64,000 nt of DNA from Planctomycetota bacterium (GCA_021414065.1 JAIOPE010000098.1:42466-106465), one strand, 5' to 3'. Shown: positions 9,078-17,895, counted from the stretch's first letter. The notes: a model not told the origin generated them from the letters alone. Translations and numbers: made by a program.

Positions 9078-10097
9078 TCAGCACCCCGGGTAGTTTGTCC
9101 AGTCCAACTCGCGTCCGTCCACGAAGTGCGACGCGAAGTCCTCCGCGAGTCGTTCGATCACGTCGCGGCCTTCGACCGCGTCGATCCACGCAGTCGGCAG
9201 CGCGCGAGCCCCGTGCGCCGCCCCGAGCAGTTGCCCCACCATCGACCCCGTGCTGTCGGAATCGCCGCTGTGGTTCACCGCGAGGAGGAGCGCCCGGCGA
9301 ACGTCGGGTTCCACCAGCACGCAGTAGAACGCGATCGCGAGCGCTTCTTCCGCGACCCAGCCGCCGCCGAGCGTCTCGAGGGTCTCCGGAGACACCGCCT
9401 TCGCCCCCACCGCATGATCGATCGCCGCGACGACCTCTCCGCCCTCGGGATCGTCGGCTGCGGCCTGACGAGCAGCGGCCACCGCATCCCGGATCGTCCC
9501 GCCCCTCACGAGCGTCGCAATCGCGAGCGCGAACGCCCCCGAAGCGATGAAGCCGGAGGGATGACCATGCGTGAGCGCCGCGAGATCGCACCCGAGACCG
9601 TACGGGTCGCTCGCCATCAGCCCGACCGGCGCCACGCGCATCACGCCGCCGCAGCCCTTGCTGTTGTTCAACCGATCCTCGCGCGAGCCGAGCCGCCCGC
9701 GAAGTCCGGAGATGCAGGTGTTGCCTGGCGCCCGTCGGTGACGGAGCACCGGTTCATCGACGAGCCACCCGCGCGCGCCGTCGTCGAGCGCAGCGCGCAG
9801 GTCCGCCGCAGACTCGCCCTGCGTGTCCATCCAGCGCAGGTACGCGAACCGCACCACCGACGGCGGGTGACAGATCCCGCGCGACCGATACCGTTGCGAC
9901 GCCCGGATCAGCCCTTCCGCCGTGAAGAGCGTCATCTGCGTGTCGTCGGTGAACTCGCTGCCTGGACGCGTGACCCCGTCTGCGCCGTACTTCTTGCGGA
10001 TGCTCGCAAGCGAGTCGAACTCGACCGGCGCACCGAGTGCGTCGCCGACCGCGCCGCCCAGGAAGACGCCTCGGATCTGATCGCGGGTGATGGTCAT
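9078..10097 (-). CDS. ADP-ribosylglycohydrolase family protein
   Basis: This is a DraG/ARH-type hydrolase of 339 residues that should remove ADP-ribose from proteins or other targets. Metal-binding motifs are intact: FTDDTQMTL near residue 50, the NNSKGCGGVMR segment, THGHPSGF, and HSGDSDSTGSMVGQLLGA near the end. The chosen start, ATG 10097 (MTITRDQIRGVFLGGAVGD), puts the conserved GxxxGDALG motif at the usual N-terminal place. Dinitrogenase reductase is not nearby, so the target is unknown. The gene is followed on its 5' side by the decayed AbiE toxin gene. Confidence 0.88.
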   Translation of the reverse strand: MTITRDQIRGVFLGGAVGDALGAPVEFDSLASIRKKYGADGVTRPGSEFTDDTQMTLFTAEGLIRASQRYRSRGICHPPSVVRFAYLRWMDTQGESAADLRAALDDGARGWLVDEPVLRHRRAPGNTCISGLRGRLGSREDRLNNSKGCGGVMRVAPVGLMASDPYGLGCDLAALTHGHPSGFIASGAFALAIATLVRGGTIRDAVAAARQAAADDPEGGEVVAAIDHAVGAKAVSPETLETLGGGWVAEEALAIAFYCVLVEPDVRRALLLAVNHSGDSDSTGSMVGQLLGAAHGARALPTAWIDAVEGRDVIERLAEDFASHFVDGRELDWTNYPGC

Positions 10098-10183
10098 TCG
10101 CGCCACGGTACCGAACGCGGTCGGACAAGGCATGTCCGAGTGCGTGGGATCGAGTCGATCGACGGGCGGCATGCGCCTGCCGT

Positions 10184-10598
10184 CTACGCGGGCCCCCCAG
10201 CGGGTCGCCACGGCCCGCCCGGCTCCCAGCGGCCCGGCGCCACCGCGCGGCCGGCCGCGGCTTCCAGCACCGGGCCGAGGAACGTGCGGATGGCTTCGCC
10301 GACGACGGTGAACGCGGGCGGCGCGCCGGTGAGGCGGTTCGCGGCAAGGTAAGACCGCCAGTCCGACGCGTTGCGGTCGCTCTCGAAGAACGCCGGCGTC
10401 AGCGCATCCGAGATGGTCGCGGGGTACGGCGTGGCGCGCTTGGCGAAGGTCGCGGTGACGCGTCCGCGACAGGCGGTCGATGAGTCGCTCCGTCGCGTAC
10501 CGCTCGAGGAGGCGCTGCACCGGATCGCCGCGCCGGTGCGCAAGCTGGGTCACGCGGTCGCGAACCGATTGCGCGAGGTTTCGGCGCTCCCGCGTCAA
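10184..10598 (-). pseudogene. broken AbiEii-type toxin gene (nucleotidyltransferase)
   Basis: The AbiEi gene ends at 10595. A TTG at 10598 overlaps its stop (TTGA) and opens a frame reading RERRNLAQSVRDRV, then RLLERYATERLIDRLSR. This is the characteristic N-terminus of AbiEii toxins. About 45 codons later the similarity jumps to another frame: FAKRATPYP, ALTPAFF, DWRSYLAANRL and AIRTFLGPVLEA, then RWEPGGPW. That is the AbiEii C-terminus. The roughly 150-residue middle holding the nucleotidyltransferase motifs is absent. The gene therefore carries an internal deletion with a frameshift, near 10470, and cannot make an active toxin. Confidence 0.7.
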
Positions 10599-11203
10599 GC
10601 GAGCACCGCCTCGAGGTACGGCTCGATCGAGCGGCCGACGTGGACGACATCGGCCGCGCTCAGGATGTCGGCGACCGACGCCTTGCGGGAGCGGATCGCG
10701 TCGGAGAGGGCCTCCATCGCGACGGCGAGTCCGACCATCCGTCGGCGACGGAAGCAATCGACGACGGTCCGCGCAGGCGACGTCACTCGGAACGGCACCC
10801 CCTGCGCCACGCGCGCCTCGACGCCGTACGCCATCAGCGTTGGGGTCCACGCGACGTACTTCACAGCGACCGCGCGGACGCGGGGCGCCCGCGACCCGCG
10901 CGGGATCGCCATCCAGACGACCGGGGGCGACTGAGTGCCGATCTCATGGAAGCGCAGCGCCGACAGCAGGCATAGGACTCCATGGGGCACGGCGGCCGTC
11001 ACCTGCGCAATCGTCTCCAGCTCGGTCGCCTCGTAGTCAACCACGCGATAGATCCCGCGATCGACCCGCACGACCTGGCCTTGACGCACCCACGTCACGA
11101 CGGTGTCCGGAGCCACACCGCGGGCTGCCAGGTCCTGCGGACGGAAGAAGGCCGGGAGACCCAGGGTGCCAGGACCCGGCGCGGCGCAAGTCGAGCGCGT
11201 CAT
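10595..11203 (-). CDS. AbiEi-family antitoxin / transcriptional regulator
   Basis: This 202-residue protein has an N-terminal winged-helix-like region (GLPAFFRPQDLAARGV...WVRQGQVVRVDRGIYR) followed by the AbiEi core (LCLLSALRFHEIGTQ, VTSPARTVVDCFRRRR). AbiEi proteins repress their own operon and neutralise the AbiEii toxin in type IV toxin-antitoxin and phage-defence systems. The ATG at 11203 gives the usual start. The antitoxin frame is intact while the coupled toxin gene downstream is broken, so this is now an orphan antitoxin or repressor. Confidence 0.82.
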   Translation of the reverse strand: MTRSTCAAPGPGTLGLPAFFRPQDLAARGVAPDTVVTWVRQGQVVRVDRGIYRVVDYEATELETIAQVTAAVPHGVLCLLSALRFHEIGTQSPPVVWMAIPRGSRAPRVRAVAVKYVAWTPTLMAYGVEARVAQGVPFRVTSPARTVVDCFRRRRMVGLAVAMEALSDAIRSRKASVADILSAADVVHVGRSIEPYLEAVLA

Positions 11204-11592
11204 GGTGACAGCGTGTCGGAAATCGCTCACGTCCGCCTCGACGCGTCTACGTTTTCCGATGTTTCGAGCCTGTGGTGGATCGGTTCCGGGGGGAAGAGCG
11301 GCGCCTACCTGAGCCGACGGGACCCCATGAGCGAACCTCGTAATCGTTGAGTGACGAGGCTCGGCCGGAGCCGCCATTCAAGCGAAGCGGCACATCCTCG
11401 AACAAGCCGCCGGACCGCCCCGCGTAGTTCAAGGATGCCTGAACTGCGCGGGCGCCCGCACTTGAGCTCCACGGGTACGACGAATGCACCGCGGCGCCGG
11501 ATCTCGCAGGACCGTGTGGGACTACGGCTGGGTCCACCACCGGCGCCGCGGCGCCGCAAGCGAGCTCAGAACCAGCGGCCTCCGCGCGCGGC
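11204..11592. other. hairpin-rich noncoding stretch between AbiEi and tRNA-Glu
   Basis: No convincing gene lies in these 389 bp. Several stem-loops follow one another. CCTCGT 11336-11341 pairs with ACGAGG 11354-11359, and GGCTC 11358-11362 pairs with GAGCC 11368-11372. A 13-bp stem joins 11419-11431 to 11440-11452, with one G-T pair and an 8-nt loop. Short frames cross it on both strands but lack starts and recognisable domains. A structured RNA or a degraded mobile end is possible. Confidence 0.45.
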
Positions 11593-11670
11593 TGGTACCC
11601 CTAACCGGATTTGAACCGGTGTCCCAGCCTTGAGAGGGCTGTGTCCTAGACCGGGCTAGACGATAGGGGC
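11593..11670 (-). tRNA. tRNA-Glu (CTC anticodon)
   Basis: The reverse strand folds as a tRNA. The acceptor arms GCCCCTA and TAGGGGT pair with a G-T end pair. The D-arm region (TCGTCTAG...CTAGGACA) is typical of tRNA-Glu. The anticodon stem CAGCC/GGCTG encloses the loop CTCTCAA with anticodon CTC, and the T-arm is CCGGTTCAAATCCGG. CCA is encoded at 11593-11595. It reads GAG codons. gltX lies about 4 kb away. Confidence 0.95.
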
Positions 11671-11781
11671 ACGGCCGCAGCGCGGGGTCGGCATCGCACT
11701 TGGCGAGCCGATCCGCGAGCGAAGGGGCGATTGTGGAGGCCCGGACGGGCGGGTCAAGTAAGGAACGGGGCGGGGCGAACG

Positions 11782-13374
11782 TCAGCGCACGGTACGCACG
11801 AGTTCCCACGGATGGTCCGGGCTGGTCGGCACGAGTCGAACCCGCCAATGCGCGGCGGCCGCGGCGGCCGGTTGCGCAGCGACCGCGGCCGGTTGCCCGG
11901 CGGCGGCGGCCGGTTGCCCGGCATCCGCGTCGGTTGGCGCGGTCGGCACCGCCGACGGGCTGCCGACGGCGACCGGGCGGCCCAGATAGTGCTCGAGGAC
12001 GAGGCGCGATCCGTCGTCGTCCACCCAGATCGGCTCGCCGGGCGGAAGACGGTCGCGAATCTCGCGCGCGGCGTCGCTCCACACGGTGCGTGGGTGGGAC
12101 GAGCGCGTCGCCAGAAGCACAAGCAGCGCGGCCGCGAGCCACGGAACGCCAATGAAGTCGGCGCGCAGTCGGGCAACGAACCCCGCACCGGGGGTGGCAC
12201 GAACTGTGTCGTGGACACGCTCGGAGTGAAGCGCCGCAAGCGACGCGAGCGTGACGAATCCGACCGCGCACAGGTGCACATAGCGGACGGGGCCCCACGG
12301 AACTCCTCCGATCGCGCCGGACAGAACCGACGCGGCGGGCACGCCGAGTCCCATCGCGAGGACGAATCGACGGGCGCGCGGGGCGGACTCACGGCTCCCC
12401 CGCCAAACGCAGGCGAGCCAGCCGACGGCCGCGAGCCCGAGTATCCCGTAGAGGTCGGGCCGCAGGTCCGATCCGATGAACGGGCGCGCGATGAACACGA
12501 GCAGTTCGCGCGGCCAGGCCCGTCGCGTCAACTCCTGGTGCTGCGGGGTGGCGCCGAGGAGAAGGGCGACGAGAAGGACGACACTCGCGGCGATCGCCAG
12601 CGCCGCTCGGCGCCCGGCACGCACGTCCCCACTCGCACTCGCACTCGCAGTTGCAGTCGCAGTTGCAGTCGCGGTCGCAGTTGCAGTTGCAGTCGCGCCG
12701 GCGGACGGCTCGCCCGGCGCGCCAACGATGGGCGGAGAGCTTGACTGCGCCTGTTGGCGCCGCGCCTCGAGCGCGACCCACACGGCAAGCGGCGCGGCGA
12801 CGAAACCCCACGACGGGTGAATGAAGGGACCGATCGCGGCGGCGATCCAGAGGCGCCTCGGAATCCGTCCCTCGTCGAGCGCGGCGACGGCGCCGTCGGC
12901 GAGGACAAGGCACGCGAGGCCGAGAAGTGAGTACATCCGAGCCTCGCGCGAGAGTTCAACGAGGACCGGGTGCAGCGCGAAGAGGACGAGTCCCCACCGG
13001 GCGGCCGATCCCGGGACGAGCCGCCGCAGGAGCGAGAACGCCGGTACGAGCAACGCCGCGCCGACGAGCGCCGACGGCAGGCGGAGCGACTCGGCGGAAA
13101 TGCCGAACAGCGCGGTCCACGCGCGGAGGAGGAGGAAGTAGAGCGGGACGTGACCGGCGTGGAGTCGCTCGCCGGTGACGTCGCCGAGCGGAAGGGCCAT
13201 CGTCTGGAGCGTGTGGACCTCGTCGCTCCAGAGGTCGTCTCGGCCGATCCAGAGAACGCGGACCGCAATCCCGACGGCGAGGCACGCCGCCAGGGCGATC
13301 CGGTCGATCCGTTCGAGGGGGCGGCGCACGAACGGAGTGTCGTCGCCGAGCCGGGACCGGCCCAGAGGTTCCAC
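11782..13374 (-). CDS. GT-C glycosyltransferase, family 39-like membrane protein
   Basis: This 530-residue polytopic protein resembles ArnT/PMT-type glycosyltransferases, which move a sugar from a polyprenyl-phosphate carrier in the membrane. The first outer loop has the expected acidic pair (DDLWSDEVHTL), followed by HVPLYFLLLRAWTALFG. About ten hydrophobic segments follow. Two low-complexity stretches are unusual: an alternating Thr-Ala run near residue 240, encoded by hexamer-like repeats at 12630-12697, and three 7-residue GQPAAxA repeats near the C-terminus, encoded by a 21-bp tandem repeat. The start is GTG. Neighbouring GT2 and flippase genes suggest a role in surface glycan synthesis. 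Confidence 0.8.
   Translation of the reverse strand: MEPLGRSRLGDDTPFVRRPLERIDRIALAACLAVGIAVRVLWIGRDDLWSDEVHTLQTMALPLGDVTGERLHAGHVPLYFLLLRAWTALFGISAESLRLPSALVGAALLVPAFSLLRRLVPGSAARWGLVLFALHPVLVELSREARMYSLLGLACLVLADGAVAALDEGRIPRRLWIAAAIGPFIHPSWGFVAAPLAVWVALEARRQQAQSSSPPIVGAPGEPSAGATATATATATATATATASASASGDVRAGRRAALAIAASVVLLVALLLGATPQHQELTRRAWPRELLVFIARPFIGSDLRPDLYGILGLAAVGWLACVWRGSRESAPRARRFVLAMGLGVPAASVLSGAIGGVPWGPVRYVHLCAVGFVTLASLAALHSERVHDTVRATPGAGFVARLRADFIGVPWLAAALLVLLATRSSHPRTVWSDAAREIRDRLPPGEPIWVDDDGSRLVLEHYLGRPVAVGSPSAVPTAPTDADAGQPAAAAGQPAAVAAQPAAAAAAHWRVRLVPTSPDHPWELVRTVR
11865..11917. repeat. 21-bp tandem repeat encoding GQPAAxA
   Basis: The 11-mer CGGCCGGTTGC recurs at 11865, 11886 and 11907, exactly 21 bp apart. 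Each unit encodes a 7-residue GQPAAAA-like block near the C-terminus of the GT39-like protein. The spacing keeps the frame, so copy number could vary without truncation. Confidence 0.7.
12630..12697. repeat. hexamer-like repeat inside the GT39-like gene
   Basis: On the plus strand the units CACTCG, then GCAGTT and GCAGTC, recur in phase with codons. They encode the alternating Thr-Ala and Ser-Ala run of the glycosyltransferase. Changes in copy number would be multiples of two residues and would keep the frame. Confidence 0.7.
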
Positions 13375-13555
13375 GAGGCGCCACGCGTATCCCCAGGATC
13401 GCAGCCGCGTCGGTGCCCCACCGGGCGGATGCCTGGCGTGGGATTCGGCGTGGGGTTCGGCGGCGGATGTCGGGTGCCACTCGCAACCCCGCGCTCGTGG
13501 TATGACTGCGACGAGGTAGGGACGAGGCAGCGACGAGTTGCGATGGTGCAGCGGG

Positions 13556-14560
13556 CTACGGGAGCGGCAGTTTTGGGAGCCCGAGGCGCTTGCGGCGGAT
13601 GCGCAGCGCGAGCAGGCGCCGAAGGACGCCGCGGGGCGCGCGTTCGAGTTCGTCCCACGACGTCACGCGGAAGTACTTCGCGAAGTAGACGTGCTCGAGC
13701 GCACGCACGGGAACCGGCGTAGCCACGGCGCCGCCGCGGTGAGCCCACACGTGCGAAGCCCACGCCTCGGAAACGAGGTGCCGCCCGCCGTGGAGGCGCA
13801 CGTCCACCCAGAGCTGCGTCGCGAGCGCCTTCGCCGAGGCGAAGGCCCACCAGGGCCACGGGAAGAGGCGCCAGATCGTGAACTGGAGGTGCGCGTAGCC
13901 CTCGGAGACCTGGCGGCGCCACTCGTCGTCCGTCTTCTCCACGTGGTGGTGGAACGAGACGTCGGGGAAGTGCAGCACGGCCCAGCCCGCCGCGTAGAGG
14001 CGCACGGTGAGATCGAACTCCTCGCCGAAGCCGGTGAACGCGTCGGGGTATCCGCCGGCCTGGGCGAATGCGCGGCGTCGCATGAGGCACGCGCCGCCTG
14101 CGAAGCTCGCGTGGTAGCAGGCGTAGGGCAACCGACCAAGCGTGCGGCGCCAGCCGGTGGGCTCGTCGGTGACAGCGTTGAGCAGGCCCATGCTGACGAC
14201 GCCGACACGCGGATCGCGCTCGGCCGCAGCGACGCACTTCGACACGATGTCGGTCGCGCGGAGCTCGCCGTCGTCGTCGAGGAAGAGAACGAGTTCGCCC
14301 GCCGCGGCCTCCACGATCCGGTTGCGGCCGCGCGTGCAGCCGATGTTCTCCGGCAGTTCGATGAGACGCACCTGCGGGAACTCCGCCCGAACGATCGACG
14401 CGGTCTCAGCGCACCCGTTGGCGAGCACGACGACTTCGAGTGGCGCGTACTCCTGTGCCAGGACGGAACGAAGGCACGCCCGGAGCCGCGCTGGGCGGTT
14501 GCGGGAGAGGATCAGCGCGGAGACGAGGGGACGGTCCACCGCCAAAGAGTGGATACGCAC
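13556..14560 (-). CDS. family 2 glycosyltransferase
   Basis: A GT-A fold enzyme (about 334 residues) that should transfer a sugar from a nucleotide donor. The N-terminus reads VSALILSRNRPARLRACLRSVL, and the metal-binding motif FLDDDGEL lies near residue 85. GGACLMRRRAFAQAGGYPDAFTGFGEEFDL is the typical acceptor-side segment, so the C-terminal half is complete. The start is uncertain: GTG 14560 and GTG 14539 both lie just after the flippase stop at 14574, while the ATG at 14629 would overlap the flippase. It follows the flippase closely and belongs to the same transcription unit. Confidence 0.85.
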   Translation of the reverse strand: MRIHSLAVDRPLVSALILSRNRPARLRACLRSVLAQEYAPLEVVVLANGCAETASIVRAEFPQVRLIELPENIGCTRGRNRIVEAAAGELVLFLDDDGELRATDIVSKCVAAAERDPRVGVVSMGLLNAVTDEPTGWRRTLGRLPYACYHASFAGGACLMRRRAFAQAGGYPDAFTGFGEEFDLTVRLYAAGWAVLHFPDVSFHHHVEKTDDEWRRQVSEGYAHLQFTIWRLFPWPWWAFASAKALATQLWVDVRLHGGRHLVSEAWASHVWAHRGGAVATPVPVRALEHVYFAKYFRVTSWDELERAPRGVLRRLLALRIRRKRLGLPKLPLP

Positions 14561-14573
14561 CGCAGGGCGATTC

Positions 14574-15833
14574 TCAACTTTGCCGCGCGAACGCGAGCAG
14601 CAGGGCCGACCGCACGACGAGCCCCGCACTCAGCGCGAGCGCTGCGCCGGTCGCACCGTGGACGGCCCCGCCGCCGGGAACGAGCAGCGCCGCCAGGAAC
14701 ACCGTGACGACGAGCGCGAGCACCGAAACAAGCGCCGCCTTCCCGAGGCGGTCGCGAACGAGGAGCACGTAGCCCGTGTGGGCCGTCGCGCCCTGGGCGA
14801 GCACCCCGGGGAGCAGGATGAGCAGCGGCACCACCGCGCCCGCGTACTTCCCCGTGCCGATCGCCGGCAGCAGCCATGCGGCGAGGCCGCCATAGATCGC
14901 GCAGACGACGACGCCGGCCGCGGCGATCTCGACGATGAACCGCTTGCGGTCGCCCTCGACGTGGGCCTTCTCGCCGGCGGGGCCGTGCATCCCGGGGAAG
15001 AGCGCCTGCGCAAGGAGCTCCGGCGCGATGACGAGCGGAAGCGCGAACGTCTTCGCCGTGGCGAGGTGCCCGAGCGCGTCGCCTCCGACGAGTTCCTGAG
15101 CGATGCGCAGGAGGATGAGCGGGCGGAGCGACTCGAGCAGCGAGATCGCCATCTGCGGGGCTCCGATGCGGAGGAGTTCACGGAACGGGACCGCCGCGGA
15201 GCGGTCCGCGAGCGCCGGGTCCCGCAGGAACGACGTCCACGCGAAACCCCAAGCGGCGCAGGATCCGGCGAGCATCCCGATGAGGAGTCCGTCGATCCGC
15301 GATCGTTGCAGGAGCAGCGCTCCGGCGAGTCCGCAGACGAGCACCGCGACGCGTTCGAAACCCTCGACCGCCGCCTTGCGATGGAGGCGCCCCTCAGCGT
15401 GGAGCGCAGCGGTGCTCACCCAGATCGCGCAGAGCGGGACGGCGCGGAAGCCGTAGGTCCAGAGGAGGCCGGTGTTCTCGTGGCCCACGAGCAGATCGCC
15501 GAAGGGCACGGGGAACGGCGCGACGAAGGCGAGCGCGAGGGCCGCGACGATCGCCGCGACCGACGCCGTGCGCAGGATCGCGCCGCGCGCCGCGGGCCGC
15601 GCCGGCGCGAGCCGCATCACGGCCGCGGGCATCCCCATGAGCGCGACGACCGTGATCCACTGGAGTGCCTCGGAGAGCACGCCGAGGCGCCCCATCGCGG
15701 CGGGGTCGCCCTTGAACACCCACGCGACGAGCGCAGCGTTCAGCGCGAAGCCGGAGCCGAGGACCACCGCCTGCCCCGCGAAGAGCGGGAGCGCCGTGCG
15801 CAGCGCGCGGGGCAGGACGGCGGGTGTCGTCAC
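14574..15833 (-). CDS. polysaccharide flippase, MATE/Wzx-like
   Basis: A 419-residue membrane protein with about twelve hydrophobic segments, starting at LFAGQAVVLGSGFALNAALVAWVF. It resembles oligosaccharide flippases of the MOP superfamily, which carry lipid-linked glycans across the inner membrane. The GTG at 15833 overlaps the gltX stop by 4 nt (GTGA), although the frame is open further upstream. The neighbouring GT2 and GT39-like genes support a role in glycan export. The coupling to gltX is unusual, and no functional link between the two is known to me. Confidence 0.8.
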   Translation of the reverse strand: MTTPAVLPRALRTALPLFAGQAVVLGSGFALNAALVAWVFKGDPAAMGRLGVLSEALQWITVVALMGMPAAVMRLAPARPAARGAILRTASVAAIVAALALAFVAPFPVPFGDLLVGHENTGLLWTYGFRAVPLCAIWVSTAALHAEGRLHRKAAVEGFERVAVLVCGLAGALLLQRSRIDGLLIGMLAGSCAAWGFAWTSFLRDPALADRSAAVPFRELLRIGAPQMAISLLESLRPLILLRIAQELVGGDALGHLATAKTFALPLVIAPELLAQALFPGMHGPAGEKAHVEGDRKRFIVEIAAAGVVVCAIYGGLAAWLLPAIGTGKYAGAVVPLLILLPGVLAQGATAHTGYVLLVRDRLGKAALVSVLALVVTVFLAALLVPGGGAVHGATGAALALSAGLVVRSALLLAFARQS

Positions 15834-17245
15834 ACGACGCCGCGGAGCCGCGCGAGCGTGACGTCGCGCCCCCAGACCTCCATGCAGTCGAAGAGCGGCG
15901 GCGAGACCGTGCCGCCCGTGAGGGCGACGCGGGCGGGCTGGCCGACCTGCTTCATGTCGAGTCCCCGCTCGGCGAGGAACGCAGTCGCGGCCCTCTCGAG
16001 ATCGGGCGAGAGCCACGGCTCGACGGGCGCGAGACAATCCGCGAGCTCAGCGACGAGCGCACGGTTCGCCGGGGTGAGGAACTTGGTCGCGGACTTCTCG
16101 TCGAACTTCACAGTGGTCCCGCGGTCGAAGAACATCGTGAGGCCGTTCACGGCCTCGACGAGCGTGCGCGCGCGCTCCTGAACGAGCACGACCGCCCGCG
16201 GCAGCCACGCGGCCGAAGAGTCGAGGCCCTTCGCGTCGAGGAACGGCTTGCAGCGATCGAGCAGCGCGACCGGTGCCATCTGGCGGATACGAAGTCCGTT
16301 CTGCCAGTCGAGCTTCTTCATGTCGAAGATGCCCGCGCTCTTGCCGCACTCCTTCAGGTCGAAGAGCCGCTGCAACTCCTCGACCTCGAAGACCTCCTGG
16401 TCGCCGTGGCTCCAGCCGAGGCGCGCGAGGAACGAGAGCATCGTCTCGGGCAGGTAGCCGAGTTCTTTGAACTGCATGATCGACGCTGCGCCGTGGCGCT
16501 TGCTCAGCTTCTTGCCGTCCATGCCGTGGATCATCGGAAGGTGGGCGAACTTCGGGCGCGGCACGCCGAACAGGTCGTACAGGTGGATCTGCTTCGGCGT
16601 GTTCGCAAGGTGGTCGCCGCCGCGAATCACGTGCGTCACGCGCATGTCGATGTCGTCCACGACGACGCAGAAGTTGTAGACCGGCGAGCCGTTGCCGCGC
16701 GCGAGGACGAAGTCGTCGAGCTCGCGATTGTCGGTGACGACCTCGCCCAGGATCAGGTCGTCCACCACGACCTCGCCGTCGGCCGGGAGCTTCGCGCGGT
16801 ACACGAAGGGCGCGTCAGGCGACGGGCCCTCGGTGCGCCCGCGGCAGGTGCGCTCGTAGCGGAACGACTTCTTCTCACGCTCGAAGGCGGCGCGCCGCTC
16901 GTCGAGCGTCTCCTTCGAGCACCAGCAACGGTACGCGCCGCCCGAGGCGACGAGCTCGGCGAGCTTCGCGCGGTAGAGCTCGGTGCGGTCGCTCTGGAAG
17001 AACGGGCCCTCGTCGGCGTGCATTCCGAGCCAGGCCATACCGTCGAGGATCGCGCGGGTGCTCTGCTCTGTGGACCTGGCTTCGTCGGTGTCCTCGACCC
17101 GCAGGATGAACACGCCGCCTTGGCGTCTCGCGAAGAGCCAGTTGTAGAGCGCCGTGCGGACGCCTCCGACGTGGAGGTCGCCCGTGGGGCTCGGCGCGAA
17201 TCGGACTCGGATCGGCGAGGCGCCGTCGGAAGCGGGTGCGGTCAT
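15830..17245 (-). CDS. gltX: glutamate-tRNA ligase
   Basis: Class I aminoacyl-tRNA synthetase (471 residues) that charges tRNA-Glu. The HIGH-type motif reads APSPTGDLHVGG near residues 18-29, and KMSKS appears as GKKLSKRHG near 247. The WLGMHADEGP and CWCSKETLDERR segments are typical of GltX, the latter in the zinc-site region. The C-terminal anticodon-binding part is complete. The start is ATG 17245. Its stop overlaps the start of the flippase gene. Confidence 0.95.
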   Translation of the reverse strand: MTAPASDGASPIRVRFAPSPTGDLHVGGVRTALYNWLFARRQGGVFILRVEDTDEARSTEQSTRAILDGMAWLGMHADEGPFFQSDRTELYRAKLAELVASGGAYRCWCSKETLDERRAAFEREKKSFRYERTCRGRTEGPSPDAPFVYRAKLPADGEVVVDDLILGEVVTDNRELDDFVLARGNGSPVYNFCVVVDDIDMRVTHVIRGGDHLANTPKQIHLYDLFGVPRPKFAHLPMIHGMDGKKLSKRHGAASIMQFKELGYLPETMLSFLARLGWSHGDQEVFEVEELQRLFDLKECGKSAGIFDMKKLDWQNGLRIRQMAPVALLDRCKPFLDAKGLDSSAAWLPRAVVLVQERARTLVEAVNGLTMFFDRGTTVKFDEKSATKFLTPANRALVAELADCLAPVEPWLSPDLERAATAFLAERGLDMKQVGQPARVALTGGTVSPPLFDCMEVWGRDVTLARLRGVV

Positions 17246-17333
17246 CCGAGCGAGGATGCCGCAAGACCAAGAGGGTGTCGCGATATCAACCGGGGCCCGG
17301 TCACGCGGCTTTAGGTCGCCGCGGGGGTCTCTG

Positions 17334-17852
17334 TCAGCGGCCGAAGTCGCCCTCGAGCGTCATCAGGTGCCAGTTGTTGTCGGGGTACAGCACCAGGTTC
17401 GCCTTGAACTTCTGAATGCCGCCCTTGCCGTCGGCGGGTTGCCCCTGGAACGTGACCTCGGCCTTGCGGACCTTCTCGTGGATGAGAACGGTGCCGCTCG
17501 CGAGCGCTGCGTCGATCGACGCCATGTCGCGGAGCGTGGTGCCGCTCGTGACGGCCTTGGCCTGGTTGAAGCACGACTTGCCGTACTCCTCGCGCTCCGC
17601 GGGCGTGAGCTTGTCGAAGTTCTTCGCGGTGGACGTCATGTTCGCGCCCATGAACTCGCGAGCTGCGAGGTGGCCTGAGACGGCGGCGTAGTCGTCCTTC
17701 GCCGACGCCACGAGAATGGCGGAGAGAACCTTCCGCACGTCGGTCTGCGAGAGCGCGGAGCCGCTACCCGACGAACCGCTCCCGCCTCCGCCGCACGCAG
17801 CCACCAGGAACAGGAGTCCTGCGCAGAGCGCGATGATCGAAGCTCGGACCAT
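17334..17852 (-). CDS. lipoprotein of unknown function
   Basis: The 172-residue product starts with a signal peptide and a lipobox ending in LVAAC at residue 20. A Gly/Ser-rich linker follows, then a small domain (VRKVLSAILVASAKDDYAAVSGHLAAREFMGAN...). I do not recognise the domain; its size and the DYAAVSGHL pattern recall small stress or NTF2-like folds, which is only a guess. ATG 17852 is preceded by AGAGAGG. It stands alone between gltX and the nuclease gene. Confidence 0.75.
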   Translation of the reverse strand: MVRASIIALCAGLLFLVAACGGGGSGSSGSGSALSQTDVRKVLSAILVASAKDDYAAVSGHLAAREFMGANMTSTAKNFDKLTPAEREEYGKSCFNQAKAVTSGTTLRDMASIDAALASGTVLIHEKVRKAEVTFQGQPADGKGGIQKFKANLVLYPDNNWHLMTLEGDFGR

Positions 17853-17895
17853 GGTTCACCTCTCTTCTGGGGCACAGTCTACACGAACCGCACGT

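Noticed and set aside
10098..10183. A second tRNA-Glu 3' end marking an integration site
   Set aside because: I compared the tRNA 3' sequence with the far side of the AbiE remnant and saw no direct repeat.
11305..11559. Possible small gene on the minus strand near the tRNA
   Set aside because: The frame has no clear start or Shine-Dalgarno, is Arg-rich, and covers the hairpins. A noncoding structure explains it better.
12630..12697. Possible CRISPR-like repeats
   Set aside because: The units are 6 bp with no spacers, lie in frame inside a membrane transferase gene, and encode Thr-Ala runs.
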